Source: Limnanthes douglasii subsp. nivea
Taxonomy: Eukaryota > Streptophyta > Magnoliopsida > Brassicales > Limnanthaceae
Assembly: GCA_036936605.1 (NCBI GenBank)
Contig: JAUPFV010000003.1
Location: 105,037,278 to 105,101,277 of the forward strand
Reading direction: 5' to 3'
DNA length: 64,000 bases
Part shown: piece by piece, positions 11,516 to 21,890 of the stretch
Layout of the letters: each line of letters opens with the position of its first letter
How positions within the stretch are numbered: position 1 is the stretch's first letter
Translations under genes and position numbers: made by a program
Notes under the pieces: model-generated
Told to the model about the DNA's origin: nothing
Databases searched by the model: none
What the model saw: the letters and a program-made list of their open reading frames with translations, nothing else

Positions 11516-13205
11516 TTAAAAACTTGATGAGAAGCGGATCTGGATGATCTTTTTTTAGTGTGATCGGTAGCCTTGGGGGATTTGGTTTTAGATCTAGTGA
11601 CTATTTTGGTTATGAATTCAAGTAAATGTTTTGAGGATCTTTCCTTCATTGGAGATGAAAGAAGGATCTCGTGGGAAGAAGAAGGAATACGATTATCCTG
11701 ACATTAAACTAGGGAGGATTCTAGGTTAAATAATGAATGAAAGCACTAATAGAGTTCATTAAGGCAATGAGAGGGCAGATAGAATGATATTTTGGTGAGG
11801 TTAAAAGGATTTCAATGGTCTTAGGAAGATTAGTTACATGGTTATGAGGGTTGGTGATGATAACAGAATAACATGTTTCATCTAAGGACTGATGATTTAT
11901 ATTTTGATGATCTAACATTTCAAAATTGTTCATGTTATCATGTAAGGTTTGAGAGACTTTCTTGACCTAGACTTCTTTAAGAGAATTTTGGTCAGCAATT
12001 GAGGTTAGTTGTTTGTCTAAGGTAGCTTTCCTGTCATGATTCTTTTGAAGTTTATTACAATTATCATAAATGTGACCTATATGCTTGCATAAATTATAAT
12101 ATTTTGGCAGAAAATTATATTGATGGATTTCTGAAACCCATCCTCTTCCACAAAATCTACCCAGATTTTTTGGGGAAGAACTTTGGAAGAATCAACAATC
12201 ATAAGATCTTTAACATATCTAAATCTTTCTCTCTTGTATGAGGGAATCCAGATAGTTAAAGAAAATCCTATTGCCTTAACTATCTGGTTAATTGAGTCAG
12301 AATTATACAGAAACTCATGGAGTTGAGGAATGGTAACCCAAACTAGAGTCTCTAAGGACTCCACTTTGGGGTTAAATGATGGTTTCCATTTTGAATAATC
12401 TGAAAGATAAATTTCCTATTGAATTGACATTCATATTCCAGATAGAATCTAAATCAATTAAGTTGGCAAACTCTGTAAATATATGTCTATAGTCATATAT
12501 ATATATATATATATATGGTAAGGGACAAAAAAATGGAATGAATCTATAAATTCCCTAAATTCAGATAATTTTGGTTATCATAAGAAAATATGGCTATAAG
12601 CAACATGATTGGTGGAAGGTTGTTATTTAGTCTAGTAATCCACAACATCGTGCTTGAAGTTCTTAATTTGCGACTTTAGGAAGTCAACAAATGCTTTCTT
12701 TACTCTTCATATATTAGGTTGGAGTGGATCTTATGTTCCTTAATTCACGATCTCACCAACTGAGGAAAATCTTCTTTTGTTAATTTTGGGGAGGAAACTT
12801 CTTGAGGTTTTGTTGATCTAGTAGTCCTAGGCGAAATGTTGTTTTGATAATCAACATCTTTGGTGTTCATTTTTCTTTGGTGATGTAGATGTTTTGGTGA
12901 TTTTGATTTGCGGTAAAACTTCTTCTAACTCTTCAGACGATTTATCTTGATGAAAAGCATCTTGAGGTTGAGATCTTTCTTGAGTAAATCTTGATTGAAC
13001 TAAGGTAGTTGAAATTGGAATGTCTAACTCGACATTAGGATGAGCTTCAATGAAGGGCTTGAAGATCTGAGAATTTTGGGTGTCAGGATTGGAAGTCTCG
13101 AGCTAAGACTGTAGCTAATTTGTTCGCATGATGGAAAAGAAAAATGAAGGGAGAAATATTAGGGTTCGCCCAAGGGACGTTCTTTGAGTGTTTTTTGGAG
13201 TCCAT
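11512..13205 (-). pseudogene. LINE-1 ORF1 (DUF4283 and zinc knuckle RNA-binding protein)
   Basis: The start is chosen at the minus-strand ATG at 13205-13203, giving MDSKKHSKNVPWANPN. The middle is broken. At 12364-12077 a DUF4283-like domain is readable (LVWVTIPQLHEFLYNSDS, FRYVKDLMIVDSSKVLPQKI), followed by a knuckle YNLCKHIGHIYDNC that keeps the C-x4-H-x4-C end but has lost the first Cys to Tyr. The last 60 or so codons are open and basic, ending TKKRSSRSASHQVFK. The stop TGA (11514-11512) overlaps the ORF2 ATG as ATGA. In this family ORF1 binds LINE RNA in the ribonucleoprotein particle. Confidence 0.75.
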
Positions 13206-14787
13206 CTTCAATTCTTAGATTACTGATGTCTTTAATTTAATTCTAATTTTAAGAGTAAATTAACCAATTCTAAATTTTTAAATAATTTATGAGTCGAATA
13301 TATATTTCGATTAAAAATCGATATTTTTTCACTAGATTGTTTTTTCAAACTAACTTGGAAACTTTTTAAAATATATTGATTCAATATTTTTATAATTTTT
13401 AAGAAAATAAAGTTAATATTGTATTTATTTTATGTATAGGTTTTGGTTAATGGCTGATTTTTATTTAAATGTTTCAGTTACCAAAAACATATAAGATTAT
13501 AAATTTAAATAAAACATAGTAAAAATAGTTTAGGTGTTCAAATATTATACCTATATAGTTAATATATGGTTGCAATGTGATTATTAGATGTCAAGTATAT
13601 TTATAGCTCTAATAAGATACAAATATTTTGAGTATATCACAAATATATTAACATAAAAATAGACCACGACCAAGTAATTGATTGATGTTTGTATAATAGT
13701 TATACTCATATTGTCTTGTATTTAAATTTGTGTTGACAAAAGACCGGATTAACGTATGTGAATGATCATCACACACTAACCAATCCAATTTATGTTGATC
13801 TAGCAAATTCTAATGATTATCTCTTCATCAACAGTCTCTTGATTTTATTTTGATTTTAATGAAATAAAAATTGACTAGTGACATCTACTGATATCGTACG
13901 TAGATAGACATATGTGAAGTGTATCACACTTATTATATGGGTAAGATGCCTATACTTTATTAATTTTTGGAATAAAAATATCGCAACCTTTGATTTTATT
14001 TTAATATGACATAAGAAATCCAATAAATTGGATACATTGATTGCATTTCATGAAAGGTTTAGATTTTATTATTTTGTAATGCTAAGAGAGAATGACATTT
14101 GATGACTAAAATAAATATAATAAATTCGTTTATTATTATATGTATAACAAAAATTTCTCTTAATTTACTTTTATTTGTTCATTATTGTTCTCACTATTTT
14201 CTTAGCACCATGACATATTTTCTTTACTTACATCATGCTTAGTTCATACTAAACTATGTACGTTATTTGTTATATTTGATTTTAAACAAATATGTTACTA
14301 CTTGATTCTAATACCATTTTTTATTTACATCGTTGGACTGAGACATAAGAGATTTATTTTTCCTAACTACATGCAACCCTTCAAATTTTTGTTCCTTTGA
14401 TTTTCATAATAACATTCTTGTTCGTTTAGAGATGTAAGCTCATATGAATCATCAAATGCAAAACAATCATATTCGGAGTCTATTTTTGCGATATTTTATG
14501 AAGATCATAATAAGATACTCAACCACAAAAAACTTATTTTTAAAAAAATAAATTGAATTTTTTTATAACACTTATTATTTGTATTTTCATAGTTTCAACT
14601 TCATATTATATAGTGGATAATTAAGAAAGATTTTTTTCATGCTTGACTTTCTTTCTTGATATTATTTTTTAAATTTTGTATATTCACCATTCATAATACA
14701 AAATTGAGGTTTTCCAACATTGTTGGGGGTTCATCCTAAAGTAGTGTTGTAGTACTATGAAACTGATAAATTCTCGCATAATATAAG
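13206..14787. other. Unassigned AT-rich spacer
   Basis: No readable protein segment or repeat boundary was found. It separates LINE-1 from the older LTR-like repeat that starts at 14788. Confidence 0.5.
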
Positions 14788-15220
14788 TGATACAAACTAA
14801 TAATGTGACTAAACCTAGACCAAATTAAATTAGAGCCCTAATAATGATCATGAATGGATGAGACCTTATGGTATGAAAAACAAGACGCTGCAAATAAGAT
14901 GGAAAATCATTTGATAAGTCGGGTTGAACGCCACTAATAAAATCCAATAATTGATTAAGTTGTTTAAAAAATATTAAAGATAAAACTAGTCAATTTCCTT
15001 TTTCTTTTTTTTTAATCTTGTTTACAAGTTAGAAATTATTATATTTATATATATAAATAAGAAAACTCGATAACTTCTCACTTGAAATCAAAACCAACAT
15101 TTAACCTTGGTCATTCATTTTTTAATTTTTAATAACTTTAATTGACTAAAATATTCATAGATATGATTATTTAGCTGCTCATCATAGAAATATTGAATGT
15201 TGTGCTTTCAATCTTTCTTT
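14788..15220 (-). repeat. LTR-like repeat C, left copy
   Basis: It begins tgatacaaactaat and aligns for about 400 bases with 21453-21890. Shared words include cattttgataagtc-type text, tgagacct, atcaacatttaacc and the flanks of a T-rich run. With the right copy next to a primer-binding site, this is probably the 3' LTR of an old minus-strand copia element. The inner edge could not be placed. Confidence 0.5.
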
Positions 15221-15797
15221 GAACACTATTTGTTAACGAGACTTATTATAAATGTACATCTTCATTTGTTTTCAAGAGATTATTTAATTATTTTATATTT
15301 AATTTTCTTTGACAAATTTTTTGTTCACCTTTTTAATTAAAATGATTTAACAATCCATATTCATATTATTCTATCACTATTAACAAAATATTTTTCTCAA
15401 GCTTTAATGCACGAAATATAATTACAAAGATATGTTGTATATTAGCAGTTGACATTCGTTACTTGTTAATCTTTTGAATTAACGTTTACCAAGTTTTATA
15501 CTATATTTTAAAATAATAAATAAATTATCTCCAAAATATCGAGGCACATAAAGTTTTAATGAACTTGATTTAACTTGAGAAATTTAGGAAAAGAATAAGC
15601 ATCATATTCATTAGTGGGAAGAATAAACTCAACATGATCTACCAAGAGAACTTCACATGTTTTCTAGTGATAGAATTTTCCCGATATGATTGACAAAATA
15701 TTCAACACATTTAGTCAAATCATTATGGATAGATTCTATTAAAATTTATAAAAAATAATTGAGAAAGATTCTCAGAGTCATAGATGACTTAGAGGTA
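15221..15797. other. Unassigned; possible internal remnant of old element C
   Basis: AT-rich sequence between LTR-like repeat C and the copia-D insertion at 15798. A few minus-strand words look coding-like (ESIHNDLTKCVEYF) but are too short to assign. Confidence 0.35.
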
Positions 15798-16205
15798 TGT
15801 TATTAAAGTACTATGCAATTATCACAAAATGGCTCAAGCACAGAAGTGAAGGAAAAACTTAAATGAACACAGGATTTAACGTGGTTTGACAATTGTCTAC
15901 GTCCACAGACGCCGCTAGAGAAAAGAGTTTCACTATGATAGAAAAGGTTACAGATTTCAGATTGTCTTTTTGTGTAGCCCTAGTAATCTATTTATATGGA
16001 AAAAATAGACTTACTAGATAATAGTCCTAATGGGCTCGTATACATGAGATCTTTGACATTTCCCATTTTAGCTTCACTGTCAATGACACAAAATTGTACC
16101 GCCAAACACGGTACACAGTCAAGGCATAAGGACACTATGAGAGACACAAAACTGTACCGCCGAACACGGTACACTGTCAAGGCACTATTCGACTCATTCA
16201 CAACA
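15798..16205 (-). repeat. Copia-D 3' LTR
   Basis: Left-hand LTR of 408 bases, TG...CA bounded in the plus-strand reading. It contains a tandem duplication of about 58 bases (near 16080-16195), each copy with the dyad GTACCG...CGGTAC. In the element sense these lie in U3, just inside the LTR start. Confidence 0.9.
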
Positions 16206-16222
16206 AATCTTCCCCTTGAGGC
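16206..16222 (-). promoter_or_regulatory. Copia-D polypurine tract
   Basis: On the minus strand the sequence ctcaaggggaagattt directly precedes the LTR start TGTTGTGAATG. This is the expected place and composition for the plus-strand primer. Confidence 0.75.
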
Positions 16223-16291
16223 GAATATCATTTCTTCACTATCAACAAAGAAACTTCTCTTCTTCTGACTCACCAAATGCCCATAAGGCAT

Positions 16292-17490
16292 TCACTCTAT
16301 ACTGCGAACACCGATCCAGTTTAGGCCCTCCCTAAACTTTCGAACTGATACTTCATTGGTCATTATATCTGCTGGATTATCGTGTGTAGACACTTTCTTC
16401 ACATCAACAATTCCCTTTGATATTATATCACGAATAAAATGATACGTGACATCTATGTGCTTTGTACGTTCATGGTACATCTGGTTCCTTGTAAGGTGTA
16501 TGGCGCTTTAACTGTCACAAAACATTTTTGTAGTAGTCTTATCCAAGCCTAAATCTTCCACCACACCTTGCAACCATATTGCCTCTTTAACTGCTTATAT
16601 TACCGCCATGTACTCTGCCTCAGTTGTAGACAAAGCTACAATAGATTGCAATTGTGCTTTCCAACTAATCGCACTCCTAGCTAGAGTAAATACATATCCT
16701 GTCAGAGATCTTCTTTTATCCATATCACCTGCAAAATCAGAATCAACAAAACCAACCAATGATCCTGCAACATCATTCAGCGATTCACCAATATCGGTCT
16801 TGTTAAAAGTTAAGCCAACAGTCTTCTTAAGATACCGAAGTATCCATTTCACTGCCTGCCAGTGTTCTTTCCCAGGACATCCCATGGACCTGCTAACTAC
16901 AGTAACAGCATGTGAAATATCAGGACGTGTGCATACCATAGCATACATGATACTACCAACTGCACTTGCATATGGAACCTTCGATATTTGTTCCAATTCT
17001 GTATCGTCATTGGCCGCTCCTACTGCAGACAACTTGAAATGAGTAGTAAATGGAATGCTAACTGCTTTAGCATCAAACATGTTAAATCGTTGTAACACTT
17101 TCTCAATATAGCTTCGTTGAGACAAGTGTAATGATCCTAAATTTCTATTCCTGATAATCTCCATACCAAGAATTTTCTTTGCTCTACCCAGATCCTTCAT
17201 CTCAAACTCGGCACTAAGCTGCTTCTTTAACTGCACAATGTGTGACATACTACAAGCAGCAATAAGCATATCATCCACATACAACAACAAGTAAACATAA
17301 GAATCATCTAACATCTTTTGATGATACACACAACTATCATATGGACTCCTCGTGACCCTTTTGACACCATGAATGTATCAAAATATTTGTACCATTGCCT
17401 AGGTGACTGTTTCAAACCATACAGTGACTTTTTCAGCAGACAAACTTTGTCCTTCATATTAGGTTCGATAAATCCCTCTGGTTGTCTCAT
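16292..17490 (-). pseudogene. Copia-D reverse transcriptase and RNase H
   Basis: The RT begins near 17490 (LLKKSLYGLKQSPRQWYKYF). After a frameshift around 17320 it continues to 16595 with the intact catalytic box YLLLYVDDMLIAA, FEMKDLGRAKKILGMEI, and the RNase H segment GFVDSDFAGDMDKRRSLTGY and ALSTTEAEYMAV. A stop at about 16590 separates the last part, 16480-16292: MYHERTKHIDVTYHFIRD and STHDNPADIMT. These are the replication enzymes that copy element RNA to DNA. All catalytic Asp residues I can place are present, so only the frame breaks inactivate it. Confidence 0.92.
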
Positions 17491-17779
17491 GTAGATTTAC
17501 TCCTCCAATTCACCATGTAGAAACGCAGTCTTCACATCCAACTGCTCAAGCTCTAAATCTTGCAAAACTACTATGGTTAACAAAACTCGAATCAAACTAT
17601 GCTTCACCACTGGAGAAAATACTTCATTGAAGTCGATTGCTTCCCTTTGAGTAAAACCCTTAGCGACCAGTCTTGCTTTGAATCGAGATGACTTAAACCC
17701 TGGATTACCTTTTTTTCTTGAACACCCATTTACTGCCTACTATCTTCTGTCCTTTAGGCAAGTCAACAAGATTCCATGT

Positions 17780-19009
17780 TTAATTCTTATGAAGAGATTC
17801 AATCTCTTCCCCCATGGAACCAATCCATCGATCTGCCTCTGAACTCGTTATAGCTTCTCTGTAGATACTAGGGTCTTGCATCTCAACTTCTTCTGTAACT
17901 GACAAAGTATATGCAACTAGATTCGCATACCTTTTTGGAAGTCTAATATCTCTTCTTTCTCTGCCCAATGTTATGCTATAAGGTTGTTCTTCTGGTTCAG
18001 GTGCATCATCGTCACTATCATCTGATGCTGACGCTTCACCTCCTGATTCTGGATCCACCTCAGAACCATTTGAATTATTGGACCTGCTAGGAACTGATTC
18101 TACTTCAAGCTCCACCTGTTTACTCACAACCGATCCTGATTCGACCATTTCTCCTACTTCCTTCTGACTGTCTATCAAAGCAAACTCATTAAAAGTAACG
18201 TCCCTACTGATGAGAAAACCTGGAGACTTTGGAGAGGTACACCATAACCTATATCCCTTCACTCCAGTAGCATATCCTAGAGATATGCACCTCTTTGACC
18301 TCGGCTCAAGCTTACCATCTCTCACATGAGAATACGCAGGACAATCGAACACCCTCAAATGTTCATAATCAGTCGACGATCCAGACCAAATCTCAAAAGA
18401 AGTTTTACAATCAATAGCCGTTGATGGAGACCGATTCACCAAGTAACAGGCTGTATTGATAGCTTCAGCCCAAAAATCCTTTCCCACACCGGAATGTGAG
18501 AGCATACTGCGTGTATTGTCACAAAGAATTCTGTTCACTCTTTCTACGACTCCATTCTATTGTGGTGTTCTAGAACAAGTGCGATGGTGCACTATTCCCT
18601 CAGCTTCGCAGAACTCGTTGAACTCACGATTGCAATATTCTAACCCATTATCTGTCCTAAGACGTTTGATTTTTCTTCCTGTTTACTTCTCAATCATATT
18701 CTTCCATTTGACAAAGTTTTAATATGCCTCATCTTTCGTTTTCAGAAAGTAAACCTACACCATCCTTGAATAATCATCAATCAAACTCATATAGTATCTG
18801 GCTCCACTCTTGGATGAAATTCTGTTTGGACCCCAAAGATATGAGTGAATGTAGTCCCCTGTCCCTTTAGTCTTTTTTACAGCCGATTTGCTGAATTTGA
18901 CTCTAGTATGTTTACCAAACACACAGTGCTCACAAAATCCCAATGATTTTGCTTTATACCCTTTCAACAAATCTCTCTTTCCCAAAACAGCTAATCCTCT
19001 GTCACTCAT
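17780..19009 (-). pseudogene. Copia-D integrase with C-terminal extension
   Basis: At 19009-18755 the zinc-binding end (GFCEHCVFGKHTRVKF) runs into the catalytic core. The first catalytic Asp, usually in an HSD(L/V)WGP motif, is Tyr here (YIHSYLWGP). Around 18660-18540 the second Asp and the Glu are visible (LRTDNGLEYCNREF and NGVVERVNRIL), but an in-frame TAG follows RTCSRTPQ. At 18538-17780 the C-terminal part continues (DFWAEAINTACYLVNRSPST, FDCPAYSHVRDGKLEPRSKR), followed by an acidic linker. Integrase joins the element cDNA to host DNA. The lost Asp and the stop make it inactive. Confidence 0.9.
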
Positions 19010-19196
19010 GTGACCAAGATGCCAATGCCACGACTTATTTTTGATCCCGCCTACTTTGGCTATTATTCCCTGATGATGCTACTACAGCATCGCCCATAAC
19101 AACACTCCCCTAGAGAATGTAAAGACCATTCTGCAAACTGCCTTTCATGCATACCATTGAGCCTTTTGTCACTTTGATTACACCGTATTCTGCACG

Positions 19197-20273
19197 TTAC
19201 TTGTAAACCCGAGAGTCTAGAGTCCCAAGAGAAATCAGGTTTCTCCTTAACCCAGGAACATGCCACCACGTCAAGATTCTAACAACCCCGTCAAACATTC
19301 TGATTCTAACGTTACCAATACCACCAACAGTCAGCAAATGATTGTTCCCTAAATAGACAGTTCCCTGCATTGGCTTGTAAGTATTGAACCACTGCTTGAA
19401 CTGACGCATGTGATATGTAGCGCCAGTATCAAGTACCCAAGCATTTTTTCCAAAGTCTGAACTCACGGACAATACATCTCCTCTACCACTATTTTCACTA
19501 TCGTCGGAATCGTTCACACTTTCAACAATGTTTGTTGCATTTTCCTTTTGATTTCCCTTCTTACCATTCAGTTTCGGACAATCTCTCCTATAATGACCCT
19601 GCTCACTGCATTCATAACAGTTTGAGTGCTTTTCCTTTGACTTAGACCTCCAGTTCTTCCTTCTTAAAGAACTCGCTTTGCTTCTAGATCTTCCCCTAGT
19701 CATAAGACTTTCCCCTTCAGCTTGATTGTATGGCTGCAACTGTCTCAACTCCTTTGATTTCAGTTCCCCTTTGACATCTGCTAGCGATAACTTATCCTTA
19801 CCATACATAATGGTATCTACGAAGTTTTCATAGGGAGCTGGTAACAATCTTAATACAAACAAATCTTGATCCTCATCCTCAATATTGATATCTATGTTCT
19901 CCAAGTCCATGATAATTCATTTAAAATTATGTAAGTGCTCTGTTATTTACATATCTTCTTTCAATCTGAAATCTTACAAACGCTTCTTCAAGTATAATTG
20001 GTTTACTACTGATTTCTCTGAGTAAAGATCTCCTAGTTTCTTCCATGCGCAGGCAGCAGTCTTCTCACCACTAATCTCGCGAAGCATATTGTCTTTCACA
20101 CTCATCAAAATCCAACACAAAGCCCTTTCTTGAAGATCTTGCTTCTCCTCTTCTTTCATCTCTTCTGGTAACTTATTCTCCACAACCTTCCACAACCCTT
20201 GCAGTACCAATGAAGATTTCAGTTTAATCTTCCATAACGCAAAGCTAGATCCCCCATCAAAATTTTCAATCAT
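19197..20273 (-). pseudogene. Copia-D gag and protease
   Basis: Gag begins at 20273 (MIENFDGGSSFALWKIKLK) and reads to 19974. A break at 19970-19910 precedes the second half, starting LENIDINIEDEDQDLFVLRL. An intact CCHC knuckle CYECSEQGHYRRDC is followed by the aspartic protease motif AWVLDTGATYHM. The frame is lost again near 19200, in the region linking protease to integrase. Gag forms the particle and packages RNA; the protease cleaves the polyprotein. Both signature motifs are intact. Confidence 0.9.
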
Positions 20274-20336
20274 GTATTTTGTTGTTGTAGACGCTATTGT
20301 GAAACCTTAATTTCAAAATCCCTAATTTCACCACGT

Positions 20337-20350
20337 GGCTCTGATACCAA
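20337..20350 (-). promoter_or_regulatory. Copia-D primer-binding site
   Basis: The minus strand reads TTGGTATCAGAGC beside the right LTR, the usual complement to the 3' end of initiator tRNA-Met in plant copia elements. Confidence 0.88.
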
Positions 20351-20353
20351 TTT

Positions 20354-20766
20354 TGTTATTAAATTACTATGCAATTATCACAAAATTGCTCAAGCACAGA
20401 ACATATGTGAAGCAAAAACGTAAATGAACATAGGATTTAACGTGGTTTGAAAATTGTCTACGTCCATGGGTGCCGCCAGAGAAAAGAATTTCACTATGAT
20501 AGAATAAGTTACAGATTTCATATTGTCTTTTTGTGTAGCCCTAGTAATCTATTTATATGGAATAATTAGACTTACTAGATAATAGTCATAATGGGCTCGT
20601 ATACATGAGATATTTGACATTACCCATTTTAGCTTCAGTGTCAATGACACAAAACTGTACCACCGAACACGGTACACAGTCATGGCATAATGACACTATG
20701 AGAGACACAAAACTGTACTGCCGAACATGGTACACTGTCAAGACACTATTCGACTCATTCACAACA
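20354..20766 (-). repeat. Copia-D 5' LTR
   Basis: Right-hand LTR of 413 bases that aligns end to end with 15798-16205, apart from point changes and a small insertion near 20401. It contains the same U3 duplication with the GTAC dyads (20657 and 20716). Confidence 0.9.
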
Positions 20767-21435
20767 ATGTAGGATCTCAGATCTTGGAAAAATAAAATAT
20801 TTGTTTTATTTGATGTTTTTGGCATGAATATAAGCATCCAAAATAGTGGCAGAGTCATAAATAAACAAATCAGCGTGCACTTCGAACTTTAAGCTATATA
20901 TATATATATATATATGTTTTTTTCTTAAAAATTCTGACTCATAGAGCCAACTATTGAAATTATTTGGTGAAAATATCAACACTTGAATCTTGATGAAAAC
21001 ATCGCAACATTTTGAAAATTATTTTATCATATTTGAGAGGTAAGAACTATCTCTTTAAGTAAAGCTTTGTGGAATCCCAACTTGTTACTAGCAACAAGCG
21101 TAAGAGATATATTTGTAACTCAAGTTATTTCCATCAATGTAACGCATGTCTTCTGAAACTTGTAGTAACCAACTTTATCCTCAAATATCTAGAAATCTTA
21201 AGTTTATAAACAAAATCACCCATGGCATCAATATATCGTCAGAAATACTGAATAAGACAAACTTCATCAATTTTGGGTAATGCATGCTAAACCTACTCAC
21301 TCATATTTTTTTACAATAGAAAACATAATGTATGGCAAAAATAAGAAAGATTTGGTTTAATCCTTGAGTTATTTCAAACGTAGGTGACTAAGTAAAACTA
21401 TTCTATTGGATAAAAAAAGTGAACGTGAGGAACCT
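20767..21435. other. Unassigned; possible internal remnant of old element C
   Basis: AT-rich stretch between copia-D and the primer-binding site of old element C, with a TA microsatellite at about 20889-20913. No readable protein. Confidence 0.4.
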
Positions 21436-21452
21436 AAAGCTCTAATACCAAC
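21436..21452 (-). promoter_or_regulatory. Primer-binding site of old element C
   Basis: The minus strand reads GTTGGTATTAGAGCTTTAGG-like text directly after the terminus tttgtatca of the right LTR-like repeat. It resembles the tRNA-Met complement TGGTATCAGAGC with one change. Confidence 0.55.
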
Positions 21453-21890
21453 TGATACAAATCCAGCCATCGATAAGACCAAACTCAGACCAAATCTAAT
21501 ACAGAACCCTAAGAATAATCAAGAAGGAATGAGACCTCGACCTATTGCTTAGCAAAGCAATAAACTTGGTATAAAAAGTAAGTTGCTACAATTGGGATAG
21601 AAAACCATTTGATAAGTCAGTTGAACATTACTAGAGAAAATCTGATAAGTTCAAAAGTTGTTAACAAATAAATAAACATAAAACTCTCCAATTTTATTTA
21701 TCATTTTTTTAATATCTTTTATAAAGTACAAGTGATGCTATAGATGTTAAAATACAAGTAATAAAAAATATTGAGCTTTTAACTTGAAATTAAAATCAAC
21801 ATTTAACCCTTGTCCTTCATATTTAATTTACAAAAACAATAATTAACCAAACTCTTAATAAATATGACTCTTTAGTAATCATGAGTATTT
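21453..21890 (-). repeat. LTR-like repeat C, right copy
   Basis: It begins tgatacaaatccagcc and aligns with 14788-15220 in the same orientation, much diverged. The adjacent primer-binding site marks it as the 5' LTR of a minus-strand copia element. Copia-D lies between the two copies. Confidence 0.5.

Larger units (their letters stand above)
6797..13205 (-). mobile_element. LINE-1: nearly full-length plant L1-type LINE
   Basis: All expected parts appear in order on the minus strand: an ORF1 start at 13205, a DUF4283-type domain and CCHC knuckle, an endonuclease beginning at 11515, RT, a zf-RVT region, RNase H, and a 3' end whose sense strand reads attcaataaaatttggattt just before the T-rich plus-strand flank near 6797. 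The L1 lineage with a C-terminal RNase H is a known plant type. Stops and frameshifts make it inactive, and the RT active site is degraded. LINE-2 in this window shares its RT, linker and endonuclease sequence. No target duplication could be identified. Confidence 0.88.
15798..20766 (-). mobile_element. Copia-D: Tnt1-like Ty1/copia element with both LTRs
   Basis: Two LTRs, TGTTATTAAA...CATTCACAACA, at 15798-16205 and 20354-20766 flank a polyprotein region of about 4.1 kb on the minus strand, in the order gag, protease, integrase, RT, RNase H (the copia order). The primer-binding site sits beside the right LTR and the polypurine tract beside the left. I counted roughly 29 substitutions and one small indel between the LTRs by eye. 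Flanking pentamers are aggta (15793-15797) and atgta (20767-20771), compatible with a target duplication with one later change. Several stops and frameshifts exist, but the protease, zinc knuckle and RT boxes are intact, so this is the youngest LTR element here. Confidence 0.92.

Noticed and set aside
16608..17042. 144-residue plus-strand open frame opposite copia-D RT
   Set aside because: It is the antisense shadow of the well-supported RT/RNase H on the minus strand.
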